This document shows, in pieces, positions 1-5,182 of a stretch of DNA of 5,182 bases. How positions within the stretch are numbered: the first letter of the stretch is position 1; each line of letters opens with the position of its first letter. Under the pieces are notes generated by a model. That model was not told the DNA's origin. It saw only the letters and a program-made list of their open reading frames with translations, and ran no database searches. This DNA is from Promethearchaeota archaeon (lineage in GTDB: Archaea > Asgardarchaeota > Lokiarchaeia > Sigynarchaeales > SOKP01): the NCBI GenBank assembly GCA_019894655.1, contig JAGXNZ010000281.1, positions 1 through 5,182 on the forward strand. The letters are read 5' to 3'. Made by a program: the position numbers and the translations under genes.

Positions 1-508
1 TAAAGAAAAGTTTTTCAGTTGGAACAAAGGTTCTAGTATCATGGCGCGGGGTGTAAAGAAATGAACCACGTGAATAAAATCCGCTAAAGTCTGCTATCCC
101 CGCACAGCCAGGTAATCTAATTTTTGGATTTTTCCAATCTCCTATGCAGATATTATTCGTATTTCCAAATTGATCAACTTGAGCGGGTCGAAAGAATTCG
201 ATTGTGGTCAGTTTGTCTGAAGGAAGCGATTCTAATGTGCATTCACAGCTATTTTGAAATCTGTAAGCTCTTGCTGTATTCATTTCAAGATATAGGAGAG
301 AGACTTGTCGAGGTTCAATTACAAAAGTGTTACCCATAATATAATGATATATTGCGTCTGGAGCGTTAGTTACTTTAGCTAGGGTGAATGCTGCCCAGAC
401 CATTGGTGTGGCAACACCTACAATCATGACATCATCATTTTTGACTTCTCGTGACATTAAGACGGTCATTAATTCATCCATAGTATAATCTTTTGCTATT
501 TCTATCAT
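1..508 (-). CDS. CoA-transferase beta subunit-like protein (GctB/IpdB family), partial: N-terminal 169 codons, C-terminus beyond left edge
   Basis: The frame is open from an ATG at 508 down to the left edge, with no stop. The protein resembles the beta subunit of class I CoA transferases (glutaconate CoA-transferase B, IpdB). Family landmarks in order are: a glycine turn near residues 29-35 (IVGVATP); an 'AP-D' strand start at 49-51; the strongly diagnostic block RPAQVDQFGNTNNICIGD at 107-124; the RLPGCAG loop at 131-137; and a segment at 155-162 (RHDTRTFV) matching the family's 'H..RRFV'. In Acidaminococcus GctB the catalytic Glu54 lies in a VESG motif; the aligned residues here are Y56-I57-M58-G59, so that glutamate is isoleucine. 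True transferase chemistry is thus doubtful. IpdAB, a ring-opening acyl-CoA hydrolase that also lacks this glutamate, is one precedent. A Shine-Dalgarno site supports the start. It lies 29 bp downstream of the nitroreductase gene and is probably cotranscribed with it. Family assignment is firm; the substrate is unknown. Confidence 0.9.
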   Translation of the reverse strand, partial: MIEIAKDYTMDELMTVLMSREVKNDDVMIVGVATPMVWAAFTLAKVTNAPDAIYHYIMGNTFVIEPRQVSLLYLEMNTARAYRFQNSCECTLESLPSDKLTTIEFFRPAQVDQFGNTNNICIGDWKNPKIRLPGCAGIADFSGFYSRGSFLYTPRHDTRTFVPTEKLFF

Positions 509-511
509 TTA

Positions 512-519
512 CATCCTCT
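512..519 (-). promoter_or_regulatory. Ribosome binding site of the CoA-transferase beta-like gene
   Basis: On the minus strand AGAGGATG precedes the ATG at 508, with six bases between the AGAGG core and the start codon. It lies inside the 29-bp gap after the nitroreductase stop. It fixes the start of the partial gene and suggests translation from a shared mRNA. Confidence 0.7.
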
Positions 520-537
520 TTATATTTTAAATTAATA

Positions 538-1314
538 TTAATCTTTTCCTATCCATTCTTTTAATGCTGCTTTTACTGAACGTCGCATTTCTATAGAATA
601 ATCGGCAGCTAGCTTTTTGAAGTACGCTAGTTGAGCTAAACTCTCTCCATCTTTTAATTGTGTCATCCTGGGATCATTTTTAAGCATATCGCTAAAATCC
701 TCTGGATTTAATCTCTCATATTGATTTACAAAATGAATATATTTTTGTGGAAATCGAGTTGTCAAAGGAATCTTTTTTCTATCTCCTTTAGGATAACCAA
801 AACAAATTAACGTAATGGGAAAAACCCATCTTGGAAGATTAAACAATTCCCGATGAAGCTCATAATTTTCCATTATGTCTCCGATATAACAAGATCCAAT
901 CCCTAATACTTCTGCTCCAATGACCGCATTTTGCGCAGCGATTAAAGTATCACAACAAGCTAATAACAGATCGGATTCTTGTGGCGTTTGAAATTCAATG
1001 TTTTCTTTTTCACACTGATCATCTATATTGGAAATTTTAAAGTAATCCCACCATCGTTGCATGTCTGCTAGGAAAAGGAGCACTAAGGGAGCTTTTGCGA
1101 TATGTGGTTGGTTATCACAAGTTTTAACCAGCTTTTCTTTCATTTCTTGGTCTTTCACTTGAATAATGGAGTAAAACATCATATTTCCAGCAGTGGGCGC
1201 TCTCATGGCACTATGAATGATAGTATTAATCTCCTCTTCAGTCAGTTTTCTTGAAGAATATGCTCGTATTGATCGCCTTTCATTTAATATTCTCAATATT
1301 GCATTTTTGGTCAT
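538..1314 (-). CDS. Nitroreductase-family FMN oxidoreductase, complete (258 aa)
   Basis: This is a member of the nitroreductase fold family, resembling the NfsA/flavin-reductase branch: cytosolic, usually dimeric enzymes that carry FMN and reduce substrates with NAD(P)H. The N-terminal ERRSIRAY motif (residues 12-19; R13, R14, S15, R17) is the typical FMN-phosphate-binding segment. APTAGNM (39-45) is the second flavin contact. GIGSCYIGDI (138-147) is the glycine-rich FMN loop, and ITLICFGYPKGD (167-178) is the usual final core strand and turn. A charged, helical C-terminal tail from about 195 to 258 fits the longer NfsA-like members. The ATG at 1314 is supported by AGAGGT seven bases upstream. 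Its stop lies 29 bp before the CoA-transferase beta-like gene, so both are probably in one operon, hinting at a flavin-dependent redox step on an acyl-CoA or related compound (inference). The natural substrate cannot be read from the sequence; 'nitroreductase' is a family name only. Confidence 0.92.
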   Translation of the reverse strand: MTKNAILRILNERRSIRAYSSRKLTEEEINTIIHSAMRAPTAGNMMFYSIIQVKDQEMKEKLVKTCDNQPHIAKAPLVLLFLADMQRWWDYFKISNIDDQCEKENIEFQTPQESDLLLACCDTLIAAQNAVIGAEVLGIGSCYIGDIMENYELHRELFNLPRWVFPITLICFGYPKGDRKKIPLTTRFPQKYIHFVNQYERLNPEDFSDMLKNDPRMTQLKDGESLAQLAYFKKLAADYSIEMRRSVKAALKEWIGKD

Positions 1315-1321
1315 TCTATTT

Positions 1322-1327
1322 ACCTCT
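1322..1327 (-). promoter_or_regulatory. Ribosome binding site of the nitroreductase gene
   Basis: On the minus strand AGAGGT ends seven bases before the ATG at 1314 and directly follows a run of nine A. Its placement supports this ATG and indicates a leadered mRNA, unlike the ATPase gene on the other strand. Confidence 0.65.
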
Positions 1328-1334
1328 TTTTTTT

Positions 1335-1360
1335 TATTTTATAATAGAGTATTTAATATT
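1335..1360 (-). promoter_or_regulatory. Candidate archaeal promoter for the nitroreductase / CoA-transferase beta unit
   Basis: Two TATA-like elements are seen on the minus strand: TTAAATA at 1356-1350 and TATTATAAAATA at 1346-1335. With the usual archaeal spacing of about 25 bases, the first would start transcription near 1328, just in front of the Shine-Dalgarno site. The second would start near 1316 and omit that site. The first is therefore preferred. The background is very AT-rich, so chance matches are likely. Confidence 0.3.
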
Positions 1361-1591
1361 TCTAAAGCAGTATGAGAAAACCATTTTATATCCTTAAAAT
1401 TGTTTAGATACAAATTTAAACTAACAAATGAATCTAAAATTTTAAAGTTGTTTTATTAATTCTAAGGGAGATTTTCCCCGTAATATGAGATTAAAAATTT
1501 CCGAATTGAAACTGAAAAGGGATCATAAAGCTTATTAATTTACGCTACTTTGAGGTTGATAACACAATATCCAACCACATGATGAATTTAT

Positions 1592-1806
1592 ATGAAGATT
1601 AGAAAATATATTTGGATTCTATATCTCATTGGAGGTCTAATTGTATTAATTTCAATTTTCACTCCAACTAGTGATAATGATGATACTCAAACTCTCTATT
1701 TCGTTTGGATGACTCAATTTTCAAGATTTTAAAACCCATTCAAGATAAACTGAATCAGGTTGATAGATCTAGACGACCGAGTAGAATTGAGTTTATTTGG
1801 GAATAA
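1592..1806 (+). pseudogene. Probable remnant of a small membrane-protein gene, frameshifted
   Basis: An ATG at 1592 opens a 46-codon frame ending at 1732. Its start has a basic N-terminus (K2, R4, K5) followed by a clear hydrophobic helix at residues 6-23 with a central GG. After that comes a TPTSDNDD turn and an aromatic stretch (YFVWM, 36-40) that looks like the start of a second membrane segment. That segment is cut short by a stop. The alternative frame, open from 1684, continues to a stop at 1804-1806 as a charged peptide of about 35 residues (DDSIFKILKPIQDKLNQVD and onward). A frame change near 1700-1710 would join the two. This looks like a degraded gene for a multi-helix membrane protein; I recognise no named family. 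No good ribosome binding site precedes it. Alternatively it is a genuine 46-residue single-helix peptide, or chance in AT-rich DNA. Confidence 0.35.
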
Positions 1807-1895
1807 ATATTCAATATTCCACTCAGAAAATTCTTTTTAATGAAATTCCTATTGGTCTCTTTTTGTTAAAAATAAGAAGAATAAAAAATTTAAAA

Positions 1896-1910
1896 CTAAT
1901 AATATATTAG
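1896..1910. repeat. 15-bp perfect palindrome upstream of the ATPase promoter
   Basis: CTAATA-ATA-TATTAG has six-base arms around three bases and sits about 37 bases upstream of the presumed TATA box of the ATPase gene. The position would suit a dimeric regulator's operator. The arms are made almost only of A and T, so chance occurrence in this spacer is quite possible. Confidence 0.2.
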
Positions 1911-1946
1911 AGATCATAGCATCTTTTTTTTGACGTCTAATTGTAA

Positions 1947-1955
1947 TTAAATATA
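1947..1955 (+). promoter_or_regulatory. Candidate TATA box of the P-type ATPase gene
   Basis: TTAAATATA is centred about 24 bases before the ATPase ATG at 1975, which is the normal archaeal distance from TATA box to transcription start. Transcription would then begin at or next to the start codon, giving a leaderless mRNA. This agrees with the lack of any Shine-Dalgarno-like sequence before 1975. Confidence 0.45.
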
Positions 1956-1974
1956 CGTTATTTTAATATGGACA

Positions 1975-4689
1975 ATGACTGTAATAAATGAAATTAAAAA
2001 AGTTGATTGGCATTCCTTAGAGATAAGCGAGGTTTTTAAAGATCTAAATACAACACCCCGGGGTTTAAGCATTAAGGAAGTTGAGAATCGATTAATTTCT
2101 CATGGATTTAATGAATTAAAAGGGTCTAAAAAAATTTCACCGTTGAAGGTATTTCTTAATCAATTTAAGAGCATTCTTATTTTAATTTTGATTGTGGCAA
2201 CAATAATATCTTTTGTTACGGGTCATGAAATAGATGCTATTGTGATTCTCATTTTAGTTTTTGTATCTACAGTTATTGGTTTCGTCCAAGAATATCGGGC
2301 TGAAAAAGCTCTGGAAGCCTTGAAGAAGATGCTAAGTCCCATTGCTGTGGTTATGAGAGATGGTAAGGAACTTGAAATACTTGTTAGAGAAATCGTACCC
2401 GGGGATATCATTGTTTTAAAAGAAGGAGATAAAGTACCGGCTGATAGTAGATTAATTGAAGTAAATAACCTTCAGACAAACGAGGCATCGCTAACTGGAG
2501 AATCGTTGCCTATAAGAAAGGTCACGATGAAACTCGCTAAATTTATAGCTCTACTTGAAAGAAAAAACATGGTTTTTTCTGGTACTGTGGTTAACTCCGG
2601 TAAGGGAAAAGCGGTTGTTATAGCAACTGGGATGAATACTGAATTTGGAAAGATTGCAGAACGGGTATTGACATTAGAAAAAACGCAAACTCCATTAGAA
2701 TTAAGAACTAAAGAATTAGGAAAATGGATGGGAATCATTGCTTTAAGTATTAGTGCGGCAGTTTTTATATTTGGGTTGATAAGAGGTTTTCCATTTCTTA
2801 CTATTTTATTGTTTAGTATTGCTTTGTCCGTAGCTGCAGTTCCAGAGGCGTTACCTGCTGTAGTTACTGGAAGTTTAGCTATTGGAATGCGTAAAATGGC
2901 AAAAGAAAATGCACTAGTTAGAAGAATGTCTGCTGTTGAAACTTTGGGTTCTACTACCGTTATATGTTCGGATAAAACTGGTACTTTAACCAAAGGAGAA
3001 ATGACTGTAAGAAAATTGTACTTTTCAGATATGGAAATTGAAATCAGTGGTGTCGGTTATGAACCCAAAGGTTCTTTCCAACTTGAGGGGAATATGGATT
3101 TAATCAAGAATAAAAATTTCGAATTATTTATGAATGGTGCTGTTCTTTGTAATGATGCAGAATTAATCAATGAAGGAAATGTATGGCGGATAAGGGGAGA
3201 TCCTACAGAAGGGGCTTTAATTGTGGTCGCAACGAAATTAGGATTCTCTCAAGAAAATTTAAGGGAATTATTTTCACGTGTTGCTGAGATACCTTTTAGT
3301 TCCGAAAGAAAACGTATGACTACTAGCCATTCTTCAGGATCACAAACTCAAGTAATTTTTATGAAAGGTGCTCCGGAAATCGTGCTACAAAGGTGTAGCT
3401 TTATCGCAGAATTAGATTATATAGAAAAATTAACGAAAGAAAAAGTAGATAGCATAATCAGCGCTAATGAGAAGATGACTAACCAAGCTCTTCGTGTATT
3501 AGCACTTGCAAGTAAAAAAATCGAAAGCAGTGAGATTCAAAATGATGAAAATGATGAAAAATTATTAGAAAATGACTTAATTTTCTTAGGTTTGGTTGGT
3601 ATGATCGATCCTCCAAGGAGTGAAGTCATTCAAGCAGTCGAAATTTGTAAACAAGTAGAAATAAAGACGGTTATGATAACTGGTGATCATAAATCAACAG
3701 CTCTAGCAATAGCCAAGGAAATTGGAATTTATCACGAAGGTGATCTCGTATTGACGGGGGAAGATTTAGAAAAGATAAGTGATGAACAACTAGAAACAGA
3801 TGTGGAGAAAATAAGCGTGTATGCTCGTGTTTCTCCATTACATAAGTTAAAAATTGTAAAAGCTTGGAAATCTAAGGGTCACGTTGTGGCAATGACGGGA
3901 GACGGAGTTAACGATGCTCCAGCACTTAAACAAGCTAGTATCGGAATTGCTATGGGAATAACAGGCACGGAAGTAACAAAGGAGACTGCTGATTTAGTGC
4001 TAACTGATGATAATTTTGCTACTATTGTTAATGCCATCGAAACAGGTCGATGGATTTATGATAATATAAAGAAATTTCTTACGTATCTTCTTCAAGCGAA
4101 CCTCGTGGAAATAATAATTCTTTCTACTACAATCTTATTAGGATTTCCTTTACCTTTGATTGCAATACAGATTCTATTCGTTAACCTAGCAACAGATGGT
4201 CTACCCGCTTTAGCTCTCGGGTTGAGTCCTCCCGATCCTGATATCATGAAACGACCCCCTCGACCTCCCAGAGAAACGATTTTTACAAAAGATATTAAAT
4301 CTTTTCTATTGCGGGCATTGATCTTTGAAGTACCTTTATTACTATGGATATTCATAGGCTCTCTTGGTGAAGGAACAATCGTCGCTCGAACCCGACTCTT
4401 CTTAGTATTCATATTCTTCGAATTAGTAGTAGCTTTAAGTTGTCGTTCTTTAAAATATAATATCCTAAAGGTTAAACCGCACCGCACTCTCTTACTCGTG
4501 GTATTAGGTGAAGTCATATTTACTGTGATTTTATTTAGTATCCCTGCCGTTCGAGAAGCATTTGGAATAGGTGGAATAGGATTAATTGAAATATTATTGG
4601 TTATCTTCATGAGTTTCGTAGTTCTGATAAGTATTGAATTAACCAAGCGACTATTAAATATTCTAATAGAAAGGAAATTAAAAAAGTAA
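1975..4689 (+). CDS. P2A-type (SERCA/PacL-like) cation-transporting P-type ATPase, probably calcium-exporting, complete (904 aa)
   Basis: This integral membrane pump couples ATP hydrolysis to cation export. In order it has: an N-terminal cation-ATPase domain (about 10-55), helices M1-M2 (about 66-105), the actuator domain with TGES at 174-177, M3-M4 (about 252-298), the phosphorylation motif CSDKTGTLT with D333, the nucleotide-binding domain with KGAPE at 464-468, then DPPR (545-548), TGD (569-571), the hinge TGDGVNDAP (641-649), and six C-terminal helices (about 700-890). By motif alignment to SERCA, every calcium ligand carrying an acidic or amide side chain is present: E291 in PEALP of M4, N709 and E712 in M5, N737, T740 and D741 in M6 (NLATDG), and E816 in M8. 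This favours Ca2+ over H+ or Na+/K+. The length is normal for prokaryotic members. The only in-frame start before the upstream stop is the ATG at 1975; an ATG at 1968 is out of frame. It is probably leaderless and monocistronic. Mn2+ or another cation remains possible. Confidence 0.95.
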   Translation: MTVINEIKKVDWHSLEISEVFKDLNTTPRGLSIKEVENRLISHGFNELKGSKKISPLKVFLNQFKSILILILIVATIISFVTGHEIDAIVILILVFVSTVIGFVQEYRAEKALEALKKMLSPIAVVMRDGKELEILVREIVPGDIIVLKEGDKVPADSRLIEVNNLQTNEASLTGESLPIRKVTMKLAKFIALLERKNMVFSGTVVNSGKGKAVVIATGMNTEFGKIAERVLTLEKTQTPLELRTKELGKWMGIIALSISAAVFIFGLIRGFPFLTILLFSIALSVAAVPEALPAVVTGSLAIGMRKMAKENALVRRMSAVETLGSTTVICSDKTGTLTKGEMTVRKLYFSDMEIEISGVGYEPKGSFQLEGNMDLIKNKNFELFMNGAVLCNDAELINEGNVWRIRGDPTEGALIVVATKLGFSQENLRELFSRVAEIPFSSERKRMTTSHSSGSQTQVIFMKGAPEIVLQRCSFIAELDYIEKLTKEKVDSIISANEKMTNQALRVLALASKKIESSEIQNDENDEKLLENDLIFLGLVGMIDPPRSEVIQAVEICKQVEIKTVMITGDHKSTALAIAKEIGIYHEGDLVLTGEDLEKISDEQLETDVEKISVYARVSPLHKLKIVKAWKSKGHVVAMTGDGVNDAPALKQASIGIAMGITGTEVTKETADLVLTDDNFATIVNAIETGRWIYDNIKKFLTYLLQANLVEIIILSTTILLGFPLPLIAIQILFVNLATDGLPALALGLSPPDPDIMKRPPRPPRETIFTKDIKSFLLRALIFEVPLLLWIFIGSLGEGTIVARTRLFLVFIFFELVVALSCRSLKYNILKVKPHRTLLLVVLGEVIFTVILFSIPAVREAFGIGGIGLIEILLVIFMSFVVLISIELTKRLLNILIERKLKK

Positions 4690-4707
4690 ATTGATAATAA
4701 CTTTCTG

Positions 4708-4944
4708 ATGTATAAAAATTTCGGAAATTTATTTTGGAGTAATAACTTTTTTTTTAAAAAATCTCATCCAAGAGTTCTTGTCGATTATCTCCAGATAGGA
4801 TCTCTAACTTTCTGCTATCAAAGAGATCTACTTAATCTCTCAATACAAGAATCTCTTTCACTGGTAGAGGATTTGTCCATTGAATTTTCAAGAAAAATTA
4901 ATTACTTAAACCTAAGAATAGCGAATTTAAAATCATTAGATTAG
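4708..4944 (+). CDS. Doubtful small hypothetical protein (78 aa)
   Basis: I do not recognise this reading frame. It starts 18 bases after the ATPase stop and ends 9 bases before the stop of the convergent CoA-transferase alpha-like gene, so it fills the gap neatly. The predicted product has an aromatic, Asn-rich N-terminus with FFF-KK at residues 14-18. From about residue 40 to the end there is a leucine-rich, charged helical stretch that could be amphipathic or weakly coiled-coil. Against it: there is no Shine-Dalgarno site or clear promoter, and the N-terminal codons include a run of nine T that looks like an archaeal terminator. Either it is a small gene cotranscribed with the ATPase or, more likely, it is a chance open frame in the intergenic region. 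Confidence 0.3.
   Translation: MYKNFGNLFWSNNFFFKKSHPRVLVDYLQIGSLTFCYQRDLLNLSIQESLSLVEDLSIEFSRKINYLNLRIANLKSLD
4747..4761. terminator. Oligo-T/oligo-A tract, candidate bidirectional terminator between convergent genes
   Basis: Nine T followed by six A lie 58 bases after the ATPase stop. Read on the plus strand, the T run could end the ATPase transcript; read on the minus strand, six T could help end the CoA-transferase alpha-like transcript about 190 bases after its stop. Archaeal RNA polymerase terminates at oligo-T tracts without a hairpin. The tract falls inside the doubtful 78-codon frame. Confidence 0.4.
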
Positions 4945-4953
4945 TTCATTACA

Positions 4954-5181
4954 TTACAACATTATATTTAAAATCATTTTCGATCCCCCAGCAATGTCTA
5001 AGTATTCAGCATGAGATTTTGCGTAAATGAATTTCTTTTTATATTCTTCAAAATCCATGTTTAAATATGCTTGGATGTGAGAGGCATCAAATGTGTATTT
5101 ATCATAACAAGATGTCGGATGGGCGCCAAAAGGTAACTTAACCACAGCGGTCGTGGTTTGTTGGGGTAATTGAGCTTTACC
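4954..5181 (-). CDS. CoA-transferase alpha subunit-like protein (GctA/IpdA family), partial: C-terminal 75 codons, N-terminus beyond right edge
   Basis: On the minus strand the frame is open from the right edge to a TAA at 4956-4954. The visible part matches the C-terminus of the alpha subunit of glutaconate CoA-transferase/IpdA-type proteins: a strand TTTAVVKLPFGAHPTSCY with the hallmark GAHPTSCY segment, a following Y-x-F-D-A-x-H (position of the family's 'Y..D..H'), a helical stretch with FEEYKKKF, and the closing AEYLDIAGG. A GTG at 5145 could be mistaken for a start, but the family match continues upstream of it (LPQQTTTA), so the gene clearly extends past the window. The catalytic half is not visible. 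Its beta partner is not downstream on the same strand: the next gene there is an opposing ATPase, and a beta-like gene appears only about 4.4 kb away. Family assignment is good; the substrate is unknown. Confidence 0.85.
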   Translation of the reverse strand, partial: GKAQLPQQTTTAVVKLPFGAHPTSCYDKYTFDASHIQAYLNMDFEEYKKKFIYAKSHAEYLDIAGGSKMILNIML

Positions 5182-5182
5182 A

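Larger units (their letters stand above)
1315..1974. other. 660-bp AT-rich spacer between divergent genes
   Basis: This spacer separates the minus-strand nitroreductase gene from the plus-strand ATPase gene. It holds candidate promoters at both ends, a short palindrome (1896-1910), a run of eight T at 1924-1931 on the plus strand, and a decayed-looking membrane-protein reading frame (1592-1806). Between about 1361 and 1590 I see nothing convincing: only very short open frames, such as a 17-codon one from 1485, none with a good ribosome binding site. No tRNA-like or other structured-RNA signature was recognised. Confidence 0.6.

Noticed and set aside
124..339. Plus-strand 71-codon open frame
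   Set aside because: It lies wholly antisense to the CoA-transferase beta-like gene, whose minus-strand translation carries clear family motifs. It has no ribosome binding site and no recognisable product.
1485..1538. 17-codon plus-strand frame with a GGGAG sequence upstream
   Set aside because: The spacing to the ATG is too long for a good Shine-Dalgarno site, and the peptide is too short to judge.
1412..1899. Near-identical AAATTTAAACTAA-like words at 1412-1424 and 1886-1899, considered as direct repeats of an inserted element
   Set aside because: They are low-complexity A/T words that differ by one base insertion, in AT-rich spacer DNA, with no transposase or element ends associated.
2223..2993. 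Minus-strand open frames of 62 and 173 codons inside the ATPase gene
   Set aside because: They are antisense to conserved P-type ATPase motifs (TGES and the phosphorylation site). Their low-complexity Ser/Thr/Ile-rich composition is typical of shadow frames.
4092..4646. Minus-strand 184-codon open frame
   Set aside because: It is antisense to the C-terminal membrane helices of the ATPase, and its composition is that expected of a shadow of hydrophobic codons.
4799..4828. Inverted repeat GATCTCT / AGAGATC with a 16-base loop
   Set aside because: Short arms, a long loop, and several nearby copies of ATCTCT on one strand suggest chance composition and not a functional hairpin.

Overview
The window looks archaeal, and I would guess an Asgard (Lokiarchaeia-like) or similar mesophilic, AT-rich archaeon; the lineage is an inference and not proven by anything here. 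The signs are an AT-rich genome, TATA-like boxes just upstream of genes, one major gene that appears to be leaderless, oligo-T tracts in place of hairpin terminators, and purine-rich Shine-Dalgarno sites on the other genes. No RNA gene, CRISPR array, transposase or complete insertion sequence was seen.

Layout from left to right. Positions 1-508 (minus) hold the N-terminal 169 codons of a class I CoA-transferase beta-subunit-like protein (GctB/IpdB family), which runs off the left edge. A complete flavin-dependent nitroreductase-family gene (538-1314, minus) lies directly upstream of it with a 29-bp gap, so the two are probably one transcription unit. Positions 1315-1974 are a 660-bp AT-rich spacer with candidate promoters facing both ways and what looks like the remains of a small membrane-protein gene (1592-1806, plus). 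Positions 1975-4689 (plus) encode a complete 904-residue P-type ATPase of the SERCA/PacL (P2A) type, with all catalytic motifs and all the acidic and amide residues expected for calcium binding. Next come a doubtful 78-codon reading frame (4708-4944, plus) and an oligo-T tract. At the right edge (4954-5181, minus) lie the last 75 codons of a CoA-transferase alpha-subunit-like protein (GctA/IpdA family).

The most notable feature is the arrangement of the two edge genes. Alpha- and beta-subunit genes of this family are normally adjacent, alpha first. Here an alpha-like and a beta-like gene lie on the same strand in that order, but they are separated by about 4.4 kb that contains an oppositely oriented ion pump, a degraded reading frame and a nitroreductase gene. 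The beta-like protein also has isoleucine where glutaconate CoA-transferase has its catalytic glutamate. It may therefore work as an IpdAB-like acyl-CoA hydrolase/lyase, or as something else, and not as a true CoA transferase. The ATPase is probably an independent calcium efflux pump with no evident link to the acyl-CoA genes.
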